Assembly: GCA_917880885.1 (NCBI GenBank)
Contig: OU862910.1
Coordinates: 11,110,710-11,174,709 of the forward strand
Length of the DNA: 64,000 bases
Direction of reading: 5' to 3'
Source: Limnephilus marmoratus
Lineage: Eukaryota; Arthropoda; Insecta; Trichoptera; Limnephilidae
Shown here: piece by piece, positions 33,056-43,559 of the stretch
Position numbering within the stretch: the first letter of the stretch is position 1
Layout of the letters: every line of letters starts with the position of its first letter
Notes under the pieces: generated by a model
What the model was told of the DNA's origin: nothing
Database searches by the model: none
What the model saw: only the letters and a program-made list of their open reading frames with translations
Program-made: the position numbers and the translations under genes

Positions 33056-33731
33056 TAAATTGTCTGCTTGGCTTTTAGTAAGCGGCTATAGCATGGAAAA
33101 AACTTTTTATTGGTCTTTCTTATAATTTCGTACTGTCCAAGTGTCAAATCGGCATCTACTAACATTTGCAAAGCTTGCATTGGTGTTAAGGAGGAGGCTT
33201 GCTTTTTACTTGATTTTGTACAGTAAAATGCCTTTTTATATTTAGTTGCTCGTGTCGGAGTACTGGTGATATCTTTTAAGACATTTGATGCATCTTTTTT
33301 ACCAGATTTTCCCAGTTCCACTGTCGCAGCATGGATTATGATATCCTTTTCAAAATTAGAACGAAGTTCTTCAGTCTTTTGCCTTTTGCTCCTCTCACTT
33401 AAGTCTTCGAACGACTTGGAAGGCCGACCTGGCCGTTTTTGTGTCTCAACTACAGGTATTTCGAAAGTACCTTCTAGCCAAGATTGGTTGTATTTTAGAA
33501 AATTAGCTTCTTTATAATGAGCTTTGACCCACCTTTGTTTCAGTTCTGATTTGAAAAGGGCAAAACCATGTTTCAATTCAATAATTTGGTCTTCATTATA
33601 ATTTTCAAATGACAAAAGTTGAGCTTTTAGGTAGTTTAGTTTTGCATCTAAACTAGGCAAATTTTCCTTCTTCATGCGGTCGAATAAGTATTGTCGAGTC
33701 ACAATCTTCACTCCTGATGCACCCTCTGAAC
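33025..33731 (-). CDS. Transposase-like protein, N-terminal part
   Basis: About 235 codons, running from GSEGASGVKIVTRQYLFDRM to YPPQESMTPK. Visible blocks: a Leu-rich helical start (about residues 20-60), RWVKAHYKEANFLKYNQSWL, a basic KRPGRPSKSFEDLSERSKRQ segment that could bind DNA (AT-hook-like RPGRP), SNVLKDITSTPTRATKYKKA, and LTLGQYEIIRKTN followed by CYSRLLKAK. I recall the same order of blocks in uncharacterised repeated proteins of insects and Hydra. The frame ends at a stop where a longer relative would go on, which fits an internal deletion joining it to the 32534-33055 segment. Confidence 0.6.
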
Positions 33732-34059
33732 CTAAAACAAACATACATTAAGTTAAAAGACACTAACAAACTTTTCCAATTTTATACGAAATTTCGCTAC
33801 ATATCTTTAACGCCTCAAAAGTATATTTATCCGGAAGTTTCCGGACACGATTTTGATACTAGTTATAAGGCAAAGGATCATATAACAACCTGTAATAATA
33901 ACCATAGCCCGATCTACCCCGATACATAAACAAAAACACTAGTAAAGAAAAATATTGAAGAAAATCAGGGTACGAAAAAGACTTTTTTTATAAGTTGAAA
34001 TAATAATCTTGTTTTGTAGTTTACCATGACTTTTATAATGTAATTTGTAAGTTTCTTAC

Positions 34060-34078
34060 CTTCTTCATTAGAATCCAT
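34060..34078 (-). CDS. Transposase exon 1 (start codon exon)
   Basis: ATGGATTCTAATGAAGAAG encodes MDSNEE plus one base and is followed by the donor GTAAGA. The next exon starts after TTTGTTTTAG at 33731 and completes a glycine codon, so the splice is in frame. The start is the first ATG in this frame; the AT-rich upstream DNA has no alternative. Confidence 0.55.
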
Positions 34079-34374
34079 CACTTTCAATTTGTAACAAGAA
34101 CTTGTTAACACAAAAAATAACTTGGGAAGTTCGTATAATAAAGCGCGCGCCGAGAGCAGATACGTACACTAGGTGAAACGGTTCAATTCCGACTGACGCC
34201 ACGGGTGCGCGGTGCACATTAGCAGGTAGAAACGGGAAGGGTTCTGTTCACGGGTTAGTCTTTTGTTCGGGGAATCGGTTTTTATGAATAGTATTGTTAT
34301 TTTGAGATTGGGACTTTTGGCCGCGTAGATCGTGCAAATACGACTGTGTGCGTCGGTTATACTTACAGCACTGA

Positions 34375-35040
34375 TAGGTTCTCGGGTTATCGGAGCTTTT
34401 TTATTTACTTTGATAAATTGTCTTCTTCGTTCCCCTTAAATGTACCTCCCTATAATATAAAATAAATAATAATTGGATATTTAATGACGTATCGCCATTT
34501 ATTAATGACAAAAACAAAATCATTATATTTAATAGTGTTTTGCTATGATTAATGGACACATTACATTTGATAAACATCACATCATTTTCTCTTATCCAAT
34601 ATTATAAATATTAGAAGATTGTCCAGTTTGCTGGCACGTTGCCTTGAAGATTTAGTCATTTTAACATCCGCTCGTTTTGTAAGATCGGAAGAACACGGCT
34701 TGAGACTTCCGTGGAAATAATATCAGGTTATCAAATCACATGACTAAGATGGGAGAATGATAAATGATAACGATTCTCCTAAACTTGCAAACTAGATTGA
34801 AGTAGTGAAACTTCAACTTTGTTGACGTTTGTCCGCATGTGCTACATAGAAACACAAAACATCTGCAGCAATTCACTTCAAATAAAAGCAACAAAATATC
34901 CAGGCCTTCTCCACGAACCAAATCCTGTAAATAATAAACATTTACATGCACGTATGGCGTACGAAGGTCCCCCGAGTAAACTTGTTTCATTCAAAATTAT
35001 GCATGGATATGACAAGCTAATGTAAAAAGAACACCATTGT
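34375..35040. other. Intron or spacer downstream of the signal-peptide exon
   Basis: On the minus strand a candidate acceptor (TTTATTATTTACAG, about 34920) is followed by an open frame DLVRGEGLDILLLLFEVN. I do not recognise it and would not call it an exon. The rest is AT-rich. Confidence 0.3.
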
Positions 35041-35047
35041 AGCTTAC

Positions 35048-35113
35048 CTCTGCTGCTTGTGCATATCCTACCAGGACAACACACGAGAGCCATAGACAAA
35101 TCCTTAAATGCAT
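35048..35113 (-). CDS. First coding exon of a secreted or membrane protein (signal peptide)
   Basis: ATG at 35113 opens MHLRICLWLSCVVLVGYAQA followed by AE, then the strong donor GTAAGC. A basic residue, a hydrophobic core (residues 5-17) and small residues at the end (GYAQA) make a textbook signal peptide. The codon before the donor is complete (phase 0). Upstream (35114-35330) is less AT-rich with several CG dinucleotides, as expected of a 5' UTR and promoter. Downstream exons should lie at lower coordinates but I cannot identify one with confidence, so the mature protein is unknown. It could also be a chance ORF; the donor and peptide pattern together argue against that. Confidence 0.5.
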
Positions 35114-35360
35114 TACACTAAATTATTCACTTCGTGAGTCGAAACAATTCGACCTCACTGTTAGTATACACAAGATAATAGATCACCGCACAAATTGTTT
35201 GATAGTAGCACATACACAACACACGGAGCAGCGAACAGCGACACAACCTTCCGGGTCGATGGGAAAAGTCTAACTGGCGATGTCAGCGGCGCGCCTGTGT
35301 TCATAGCCTACTATGCCAGGAATGTGCGCACGCGTTTGACTACGCGGTGACAACATCCCG
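35114..35360 (-). promoter_or_regulatory. Putative 5' UTR and promoter of the signal-peptide gene
   Basis: CpG-containing, moderately GC sequence with GTCGAATTGTTTCGACTC (an inverted repeat) near the start codon. No TATA box placed with confidence. Inference from position only. Confidence 0.3.
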
Positions 35361-35389
35361 TCAGCTTTTGGCGCCATCTTTTGAAAAAT

Positions 35390-35700
35390 TAACCAGAGTA
35401 TCTCCCTGTTGGGCAGCGTTGTGAGGCAGGTTAGGTACTGTAGGAAGGGATTTATTAATGCGGGTTTTGAACAGGCCCGGATTGTGTGGAGGAGGAAAAA
35501 CAGATGAAGGAGGAAAAACAGATGAAGGAGGAAAAATAGGTGAAGGAGGAAAAACAGATGAAGGAGGAAAAACAGATGAAGGAGGAAAACAGATGACGAA
35601 GGAAAAGCAGATGCAGCGCATTGATATATATAAATAGATGAGACAATAAGCGAATAAATTGGTTCGACGGATTTGAAGGTAGTACCTCCAATTCTCTATT
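35390..35700 (-). mobile_element. LINE C-terminal end with 18-bp minisatellite
   Basis: The minus frame gives repeated FPPSSV units, then PPPHNPGLFKTRINKSLPTV and PNLPHN. The PxSVFPPxYNxGLFKT motif is also the C-terminus of LINE-A. The SVFPP codons have expanded as an 18-bp tandem repeat (35488-35596). A related but distinct LINE. Confidence 0.55.
35488..35596. repeat. 18-bp minisatellite (GGAGGAAAAACAGATGAA)
   Basis: Six units, some with single changes (ATAGGTGAA). Period divisible by three, so it stays open in the LINE frame. Confidence 0.85.
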
Positions 35701-35704
35701 TCAC

Positions 35705-36260
35705 GCATTTAGTGGACCAAAAACCATCGTGTCGTGTTGGTCATTTGAAATACATCTGGCAAGCGTATGTGTAAAAGGCGTTCGTGCAATGTATGGAACG
35801 GACAATTCGACTGTTGGAAACGACTGTTGAACGTTCGAGTCCTTACTACGCTGTGCCCTCAGTCTAAGGACACCTGCATTCTTGTACATTTTTGCAGGTA
35901 TATTTACATGGCGGCTCGCGCTCGGTGTGGAGTCTATTGTAAGTCCCTTAAATGTTTCAATACCCGGCTTCAGAGAATTATGTTTTATACATTTTATAAA
36001 TATAAGACAAAAAGTCCCGATAAACTACTTTTTAGTAACTAGTCTAACGGGTTCTTTACATTAAAGATCTTATTATAGTGATTTAATAGTTACATTTTTA
36101 CAATTTAAGATATAAAATTAAATAAAAAATTTTACAGTAATATACTTAGATACATTTTTACAATTATAGATATAAAATAAAATAATTTTTTTACAGAAAT
36201 ATACTTAGATAAAAGAAAAATTATGAAAACATGAATAACAATTTTAAAGTGTTTAGTTAT
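35705..36260. other. No recognised gene
   Basis: The plus frame 35767-36042 is unrecognised. A diverged direct duplication of about 65 bp (TACATTTTTACAATT...ACAGTAATATACTTAGATA) lies around 36089-36212 and probably belongs to the LINE 3' UTR that follows. Confidence 0.4.
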
Positions 36261-36266
36261 TGTAAG

Positions 36267-36512
36267 CTAATACAAATTAGTTCTTTCCGTAAGCCAAGTC
36301 TTCAGTAAGTTCACCAATTGTTTGTTTTGGGTACAGTTTTTAATTTCAGCTGGAAGCATATTTAAACAACTGGGAATCATGTAATTAAACGTTCTTTGTC
36401 CATATTTATTTGTATGTTTAGGTACAATTAGTCTTTCATTAAAGTTAAAACGAGTATTATGGTTGTGTTCCAGCCTGTTTATATATAAAGGGTTATTTAT
36501 GTGCTGAAACTC
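36267..36512 (-). mobile_element. CR1-like LINE C-terminal fragment
   Basis: An open minus frame runs from EFQHINNPLYINRLEHNHNT through FNERLIVPKHTNKYGQRTFN and MIPSCLNMLPAEIKN to WLTERTNLY and a stop at 36267-36269. NTRFxFxxxLxVPKxxxxxGQxxFxYxxPxxxNxLP is the usual end of CR1/Jockey-like ORF2. The frame is intact over about 82 codons. The 3' UTR is the AT-rich 36070-36266. Confidence 0.7.
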
Positions 36513-36514
36513 GT

Positions 36515-37690
36515 TCCAGAACTCGCGACCGCGAATGGCGCGATGTCATACTCGTAATTGAAACTTTGAATGCAATATTTTCCATCGCATTTTTTTTCTT
36601 TTATAGTAATTAAGGTGAATATAAAGATTTTTCTAAAAAATATTTGTATTAAGCGTAACCAGTGATTTCGAAAGTTTACCAAAAATAGGCGCTGCAACAG
36701 TAAAAAATAACTAGGTTGATTAATATAATTGATGAACTTTGATGTCGTTGTATGCGGCCCTCTACTTGAAAAGTCTGTAAACCCCTGCTTTGCAATCGCA
36801 TTCGTGCCAGTTCGGTAGATAACGGAAAGTGTCGAACTACCCCTCCCGTATGCCTCCGCAAGCCTGAGATGAACACGAATTTCGAATATATTTGTAAGGC
36901 ATGGCGCCTCTATTGTATATCTCTATGATGCAGCGTCGGTAGCTCGTTCCACATTCGTTCCTCAAGTAAAAAAGCAAAAAAAAACATGAGAAGGGGAGGG
37001 GGTGTTAGAGACTTTCTGAGAAAAAAATTCCCATCCTGGGTGAGAAAGGGCCTAGAGAAATTCTGAGAAAAAACCACATACCTCAAAAATTCATATTTTG
37101 CTATTTTACTAATATTTATTTTTAATTTTTGATAAATATTCCAAAGGGAATCAGTTCCAAAAATCAGCAGAACCGGTTCCTTGTGACCGGGACAGGAGTT
37201 TCTACCCTCTCTGATGCAGATATGCAATATTAATATAATATTTTATTATATTATTTAAAAAATTAGAATTGTTTGGTCAAGAATCAAGAATTCCGATGTA
37301 CGCTAATTTTTCATGGGTCGGCGTTATTAAAAGTTTACCTCCTATCGATATCACCAATCACAATAATCACTATGAAACAAACTCACGCAGTAATAATGTT
37401 TTAAATACCTAAAAAGATATTATTTTTAATTTATTTTCACACTCGTTAGTGGGATGGGTACAGAAAAGAAACCCATAAATACACCTTTTTAGGTAAAAAA
37501 GATATTGTTCTCTTACAATATTAATATATGTACTAGTATTTCTGTGAACAGTTGGCTTCATGTGATGTTGATTACTCTGACTTGACAACTCGATATAGTC
37601 ACAACACTCATGCGCTCTGGTGGAATAAAGAGGTACTGTTAAACACTGCTACCGTCTTGACTACAGAATTGATCGGAGACGGAGCACATA
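36515..37690. other. No recognised gene
   Basis: Minus frames 36676-36876 and 36910-37227 are unrecognised. A short direct repeat (TTTCTGAGAAAAAA) occurs at about 37013 and 37056. Confidence 0.35.
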
Positions 37691-37699
37691 AATAAAGCC

Positions 37700-38440
37700 A
37701 CTGAATAGATAATGAGCACTGAAATGGCCCAGTATCTTAGCTTCCATTCAAATCTACATGGAAGGAATTTATCATGTGGATATCCCGTTTAGCATGGGCT
37801 CTATCTCTCTTACATTGCCTGACAACTTATATTTCCATTCCATTTGATCGAAATGACAATTTCATGATGAAGGCGCAATGAATTTCTGCATTTGAAATTT
37901 AAGCAACGAAAGGTCAGACTTTTGTATCACAAAACATGACCATATCGCATTTCATAAAGATTGGATTATTTCTATACTGTAGTTTTCATGGGAAAATCAT
38001 GTCAAGGGAGCTTGATCTGATGTTCTTCGTTCTACGGACCCAGCAATCCCAGCAGTTAAATGAATTTGGATTCCGAACTGGTTACCAATGTTCTCCTATT
38101 TTATGAATTGATGTACATGACAACAGCTCACTATATGCAACAAAAACAAAGTCGGAGGCAGAACCGATCCCTGTGAAATACCAGCATTTATTGAATGTGA
38201 GAAAGAGGTGAAACTATCAGCAACCATCTGAATCGACCTCTGCCTCAAAAAGTCAGCAATTCACGTAAACACGGATACAGGAAGTCCGTAAAATAATGAT
38301 TTTGTTCTTCTCGAGTTGACCGGCTTGGAGCGGTCACCCTTCTTAGGAATAGGATGGATGACCGCTTTTTTCCAATCAGAGGGCACAGTGCCAGACTTCA
38401 GGGATATTTTAAAAAGCTTCGTCAAAATATACTTTAAATA
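37700..38440 (-). mobile_element. LINE reverse transcriptase relic
   Basis: Minus-strand fragments in order: SGTVPSDWKKAVIHPIPKKG (RT motif 1 region, 38334-38393), then NSRRTKSL, and NAGISQGSVLPPTLFLLHI (motif B region, about 38130-38190). Stops and frameshifts separate them. The catalytic YxDD box cannot be found in a clean frame. A dead Jockey/CR1-type copy. Confidence 0.65.
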
Positions 38441-38474
38441 CTAAGTTTTGAAGCTGTATCTAAGCCCATTTTCC

Positions 38475-38604
38475 CACTGGATCTGTGTAGGTAAGCAATC
38501 GACAGAAACCGAAAATCCCGCGCAGAAGTTTGCTACGGTTTGCAGCGCAGCCATTGTGGGAATTTTCTGCACAATGTCGATTGCTTTCTTATACTGACCC
38601 AGTG
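38475..38604. mobile_element. 130-bp MITE
   Basis: Inverted ends CACTGGATCTGTGTAGGTAA and CACTGGGTCAGTATAAGAAA (complement of the right end), both continuing GCAATCGACA, about 50 bp in all. No TSD found. Confidence 0.6.
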
Positions 38605-38891
38605 CAATGATGGTTTACGATTCACACAATAATTAGAAAAAGTTGTCGTAATTATTTTGATGACTGGTAGTGACTAACTACCATTATTTTATTTAATGAA
38701 AGAGGACTAAACTAGGAATGGGTTGTTTTACAGAATTTGAACAATTCATCAAATTTTAAAATTAATTTTCAAATTCTGTGAAAGTTCTATTAAAGTTCTG
38801 TTATTATTTCAGTTCTGTGACTTGTGTGACTGTGTGTGTGATTATTTAAGTTACTGGCTCATAATAGTACTATGGGATAGTTACTACAACT

Positions 38892-39356
38892 AGGTAACTC
38901 CGAAATCAGCCTAACTCTATTTCCTCGCGTATGAATGCTACAAACAGAAAAGTCAAAACGCATTTGAATCATCAAGTTATTTGAATATGTTTTTTGTGGG
39001 TATCTCCAAAAAACGGTATCGTTCAATTTTATAATTGGGTAACTCTAGTTACCACATGTGCTTTTCCATGCTTCAATTAGGAAACTAGACTTAGCTGGTT
39101 GTAGTGCTAAAGTTTATTGAATTGCTTAAGTTGATTTCCTTGCATTTTGTATGTCACAACTAGGTACGTCTTTCCATTTTTGTAAATAAATACATAAAAA
39201 AATGATAAGCCATTATCTTATTTCCAAAATATAAGTATTACGGTTCCCAAAACTTTAATCTACAATTTAACTAATCTTATCAGTATTATAACACAATTTA
39301 TCAGATTGATTACCATCTAATTCAATTTCCCAACAAAGCCGATTTCAGAGTTACCT
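38892..39356. mobile_element. Candidate MITE with AGGTAACTC ends
   Basis: AGGTAACTCCGAAATCAGC at the left pairs with AGGTAACTCTGAAATCGGC read from the right. The interior is AT-rich without an ORF. No clear target duplication. Confidence 0.45.
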
Positions 39357-39359
39357 CGT

Positions 39360-40350
39360 TTTTTTTTTTTTTACATTAACTCCACACATGAGGCCCTGAG
39401 GAAAATAGCTTCCCTCAGGGCCTATGTCATCTTTGAAGATGCTGTGTGGAGGGTCTTTTTGAGGAAAGGAAGGAGTGAACACGGGTCTTGAAGAGACCCA
39501 TGTTGTAGGAGGGAGGAAACACAGAGGCCGGCAAATCGTTCCACAGCCGAGCCGTTGAACTCAAGAACAAGTCATAGAAACGACCCGTTCTCATGTGACT
39601 AATCGTCGCTTTAGTTCGTATTTGTCCAACAGACCATTAGAAAATTTTTCAGGAGGAGAAGGTTTTCTTTAATTATTTCAATAAAACATTATGATAGGTA
39701 TTTAAGATAAAGCTATTTCCGTAAAGGTTAAGGTCCAATTAGTTTAAATAATTCTTAGTTAAGTGATTAATTATCATTTTTCATACTTTGTTTTTAATTT
39801 TAAAGTGGAGATTGAACAAAAACTAAAATGGTCTGTTGGACAAATAAGAACTGAGGCGACGTAATGTCAACCGTGTACAAATTTTGGGCGCGTGTTTGGC
39901 GTGTTTCCCGACTATGCACCGGTGCCGAGGGGATCAATGACACTAGTTCCTCGGAGCATCTTCCATTGTAATACCGGTAGAACAAGGACAGCATTCCCAC
40001 CTGATGCCTGTGCTCTAAAGATTGCAGTCCGTCTGTTAAGATGGGAGAATCTATCAAACGGACCGCCCGTTTCTGCACAGAGTCAAGGGTTTTTTTAGGT
40101 ATTTTGGAGCTCCAGACCAGAGGTGGCTGCCAAATTCAACCGTGGGGCGCACTTGCGATTTGTACAGGGTTAGCAGTTGTGTACTATTAAAGTATCTGCA
40201 GGCCCTGTACAGTACGCCCAGTTTCTGAGAGGCTAACTTAACTCTGGTTTCGATGGAGCCCCCGTACCTGAGCTGGTCACTTAGAGTTACACCAAGCATA
40301 TCTATGGAGGTCCTGTTCGGAAGATTGCTTCCGTTGAAGGGGACTAGATT
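39360..40350 (-). mobile_element. LINE-A, copy 5, split by a MITE
   Basis: A T-run (39359-39372, the A-tail), then a perfect stem-loop (39392-39422) and coding end to 39600. A 258-bp insertion follows, then the coding part resumes at 39866 and runs to about 40350. Frames 39800-40078 and 40054-40299 carry VQKRAVRLIDSPIL-type and SDQLRYGGSIETRVKLASQK blocks with one frameshift. 5'-truncated. Confidence 0.8.
39604..39861. mobile_element. 258-bp MITE inside LINE-A copy 5
   Basis: Inverted ends CGTCGCTTTAGTTCGTATTT and CGTCGCCTCAGTTCTTATTT (complement of right), both followed by GTCCAACAGACCATT. Flanked by TAAT at 39600-39603 and 39862-39865. Other LINE-A copies are continuous across this point (CATGTGACAAATGTCAACCG), which fixes the insertion site. 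Confidence 0.8.
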
Positions 40351-40591
40351 TTTAGAGACTAGACTAGACTAGATCGTTGTAGTAATCACCCCACAATATA
40401 ATAATAGAATTTGAATAGAACTTTCACAGAATTTAAAAACAAGACCCTTAAATATCTTTTTAGAGCTACACTATTTATTGATTAAATGTGCTTGACACCA
40501 AATTTGACATTTAATGTAATGTACTCTAATGGATGACATTGTAACTTTTGTCTGGATGAGTAACCTCGGTACCTTTCAATAAATGTACATC

Positions 40592-40867
40592 AGGGCCATA
40601 CATAAATTACGTCACACGAATTTCATGATTTTTAGCTCCCCGCCCCCCCGTTCCTGTCACACATCGTCACATTTGTGAGACCCCCCTCCCCCTATTGTGA
40701 CGTCACATGTTTTTTAATTTTACATAATTTAGATTTTTGCATTTTAATAATTTAGATTCTTACATGTGATGTCACAGCGCTAATGACCCGCCCCTTGTCA
40801 CACAATGTCACACTTCTCTACTCCCCTCCGCCCCCCTTAAGGTGTGACGTAATTTGTGGATGGCCCC
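40592..40867. mobile_element. MITE with GGGCCAT...TTACGTCACAC ends
   Basis: AGGGCCATACATAAATTACG and GGGGCCATCCACAAATTACG (complement of right end) continue into TCACAC. The interior has C-runs and repeated GTCACA motifs. Similar architecture to the AGGGAACG MITEs, with different ends. Confidence 0.7.
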
Positions 40868-40889
40868 TCTCCTGAAACAATCGAATTTG

Positions 40890-41450
40890 AAGTTCCCAAG
40901 GTTCTGTCCTGGGTTCCATTCTCTTCATTCTCTATATGAATTGTCTTGAACAACTCATTAGCTTAGCTGGTTTTGAATCACAAGGCTACGCAGATGATTG
41001 TTTGGTAAGGACAGAATTTATTTGGATAGCTTCCCTGTAAGGCTAGCTCTCATTGACTCCAATCCAATCCATATTCAGTATAGAGATATAATCCCTTCCA
41101 CAGAAGTAAAATTTCTGGGTTTCACTATTCACAATAACCTTTGAATCGCAATTTTCAAAAGCTGTGAGTTCTGACTTTTTCCATCTAAGGCACATAAAAT
41201 CAAAGAGGAGATATCTTCCCTCTGATATAGCAAAGCCACTCATAAAATCGTTCACAGTCTCACGTATGGACTATTGTAATATAAATATTGTATTAGTAAT
41301 GCATAATATTCACTGGATTCATTGGATTCTTTGTGGAAAAATGATATACCTGTGGCTCAAATATTGTTACAAAATTCCGTCAAATTCCATCTTTCCACTC
41401 AAGTTCATATGTATTTTTCATTCTCCATGTAATATTTAGTGTGTTTGTAT
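40890..41450 (+). mobile_element. CR1/L2-like LINE reverse transcriptase, 5' part before a hAT insertion
   Basis: One frame gives PQGSVLGSILFILYMNCLEQ and GYADDCLV, i.e. RT motif B and the catalytic YADD. A second frame gives SSDFFHLRHIKSKRRYLPSD, then IKSFTVSRMDYCN (thumb region). Frames are shifted and stopped, so it is dead. The element continues after the hAT at about 42560. Confidence 0.65.
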
Positions 41451-42555
41451 TAGGGCTTCCAATCCCGGATCCCGCGCCATTTTCCAATCCCGCGTGATGC
41501 GGGATTACGGGCGCGGGATTTGCGGGACTGAAAAAAAGCGTGCATGCGACCTACTTACCAAGCGTCGTTTGCCGATTTTCATCTTCCAGCGAAAAGTTTA
41601 CTTCGAAAAGAAATTAAAGATTTTGTAACGAGAATGAACTTCAGCCTTTTAAATTTGAAACGTCACAGCAGATGTTCCACCATCGGGTTCCGGTCTTAAT
41701 CTTACATTGCAACAGGAGTTAGCGTTAACTATATCGTCTGCATGTAATGTACTTTGTCCGTCACCATCTCGAGCTAATACACTTGACTCCATTATAAAAA
41801 AAGAAATGACTCTATGAATCGGGAATGGGAAAATATCTTTCATTAACTTACAAATCTTTAAAAGGAATACTGCCCACAAGTGTGGAAGCCGAAAGGGCTT
41901 TTTCTGCTGCTGGCTATACGCAGTAGTTCGGCAGACGACAGTTTGGACATGTTGTGTTTCCTTCGGAAACATTTTCAGTTAAAAGCTGACAAACTTATTA
42001 ATCAAGTAACATATATCCCATATAAATTTTCAGTTTAAAATGTGGTTTTTTTTGGTTGATTTTTTAATTTTCTTTGTGTATTTTTTGAAGAAGATTTATT
42101 TTGTTTTGATTTGTTTTTAATTCAGTATTTGTTACTGTTTTTTGTGAAGAAAAAACGGTGTAATTTGATTGATCTCATACTAATAGTAATACGTAAATAA
42201 ATGTGAAGTTAGTTGATTAAATCACTCTTTTTGTGTGATAAATAAACGGTGTAATTTGACTGATCTCATACTAATAGTAATACTTAAATAAATGTGTAGT
42301 TAGTTGATTAATTTATTCTTTTTTTGTTACAAATAAACGGTGTAATTTGATTGATCTCATATTAATAGTAATATGTAAGAACGTAAATAAATGTGGAGTT
42401 GATTAATTCATTGTTTTATTTGCCTTATATAAATGTGAATATTTTCAATATGCGGGGTCCTGCAAATACCGAGATCCCGCGGGATCGAAAATTCGTAGTA
42501 CCGCAAATACAAACATTGAATTCAGGCTGCGGGATAGGAAGCCCTACCCAAATTT
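41451..42555 (+). mobile_element. hAT element with decayed transposase
   Basis: Ends TAGGGCTTCCAATCCCG and GGGATAGGAAGCCCTA are inverted. GTTTGTAT occurs just outside the left end (41443-41450) and at 42556-42563, a likely 8-bp target duplication with 9 extra bases on the right. Inside (plus, near 41846-41975) is GILPTSVEAERAFSAAGYT, then after a frameshift SADDSLDMLCFLRKHF, the C-terminal dimerisation region of hAT transposases. GC-rich subterminal GATCCCGC motifs lie at both ends. Confidence 0.75.
42152..42415 (+). repeat. Three tandem 91-bp units inside the hAT element
   Basis: Units start at 42153, 42244 and 42335 with AACGGTGTAATTTGATTGAT and continue ATACTAATAGTAATACGTAA. A few substitutions between units. 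Confidence 0.85.
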
Positions 42556-42559
42556 GTTT

Positions 42560-42930
42560 GTATGTAGTGATTAATTATTATGCTACTTCACTCAAATTTG
42601 TAAATGTTGACCTCAATACAAGCAATTTGTCCTAGTGTGGTTGATGTTTTTATATAAAAAAATAAGTTAATAAATATGCCGGCCTGCCTCAGAAACAATC
42701 CAATAGAATCCACTACGTTTTCAATGCTGCGGCGAGAATGATTTTTGGTGAATCTAAGTATTGTCGTAAAACCCCCATCTAAGGGTTCACATTCATTGGC
42801 TTCAATGTCCTGAAAGAATATAGTTCAAGATCTGCTTAATGAAATTCAAAGCATTGCGGGGAATTGTAACAAACTATATAAATACCGGAACTATGAGTCA
42901 GCAGATCTAGATGTTACTAATCGTCTAATC
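42560..42930 (+). mobile_element. CR1/L2-like LINE, 3' part after the hAT insertion
   Basis: Frames give FNAAARMIFGESKYC and, after a shift, IHWLQCPERI with FKICLMKFKALRG, the conserved block downstream of the RT in CR1/L2 proteins (xxLHWLPVxxRIxFKI). The two halves read in the same direction with the hAT between them. Confidence 0.55.
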
Positions 42931-42939
42931 GAGCTTTCC

Positions 42940-43250
42940 AGGTTATATCATGGCATTTACTATGAATGCTCTTTTCGTGTAATTGGCCCACTCATTTTTC
43001 TTTTCTTTATTCAGTGCATTGTTGCATTTGTTGATAATTTTTCGACCACCATGCTAAGCAAATGTCTATGTTGTGGTGGTCGAATAAACTTAAAAACATG
43101 GAATAAACTTCCCTCAGCTCCAGTATTTGGTTGAATTTAAATGGGCTAAGACAAAATTATTTTAAAAATTCTACCAATCGTAAATCTTAACTTGTTTTCA
43201 ATGTATAATAAGCCATATTCTTAAGCTTCTAGTAATTGTTTGGTTTTAAC
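42940..43250. other. LINE 3' debris with hairpin
   Basis: TCGACCACCAT and GTGGTGGTCGA form an inverted pair around 43047-43084. The left arm with AGCAAATG matches (as complement) the extra tail of LINE copy 2 at 29430-29455. Confidence 0.4.
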
Positions 43251-43257
43251 CAACGTC

Positions 43258-43492
43258 ATCTGTTAAATCAAATCCACACCGTCCGCTTGCCAGCACGCTG
43301 CCCGCTTGCCAGCCCGCTGCCTTTATTTATATATTTCAACAAATTTACACAATACCTTGGCAAACTATATACCTAAAAACTTCCTCATGCATCACTCTAT
43401 CTATTGGTGAAAACCGCATGAAAATCTGTTTTGTAGTTTAAAAGATCTAAGCGCACAGACAGCGGGAGCGACTTCATTTTATACTATGTAAA
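43258..43492 (+). repeat. Dispersed insect repeat (RTE/SINE-like 3' module), copy 2
   Basis: ATCACTCTATCTATTGGTGA, AAAATCTGTTTTGTAGTTT and GCGACTTCATTTTATACTAT in the same order as 4070-4345. Both copies have CCCGCTTGCCAGC near the start. Confidence 0.65.
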
Positions 43493-43559
43493 GATGTTTA
43501 CTCAGAATGTTAAATGAACATTAACTGCCTTCTGTTTATATTATATTTTAATTTTAATG

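Larger units (their letters stand above)
32310..34370 (-). mobile_element. 2-kb DNA transposon with an unassigned transposase
   Basis: AGTCGTATTTGCACGATCTA plus CGCGGCCAAAA at 32337-32370 recurs as a perfect complement at 34318-34352, giving at least 31 bp of inverted terminus. Weaker similarity continues outwards on both sides, so the true ends may be farther out. Between them lie minus-strand coding segments (exon 1 34060-34078, exon 2 33025-33731, C-terminal segment 32534-33055) of one protein. No target duplication could be fixed. No terminus rule I know (CAGTG, TTAA, TA) fits, so the superfamily is left open. Confidence 0.65.

Noticed and set aside
34736..34990. Second exon of the signal-peptide gene
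   Set aside because: An acceptor-like site exists but the frame has no recognisable domain and runs into AT-rich sequence; support is too weak.
42152..42415. CRISPR-like or regulatory repeat
   Set aside because: Head-to-tail units without spacers in a eukaryotic hAT element: a simple tandem repeat.
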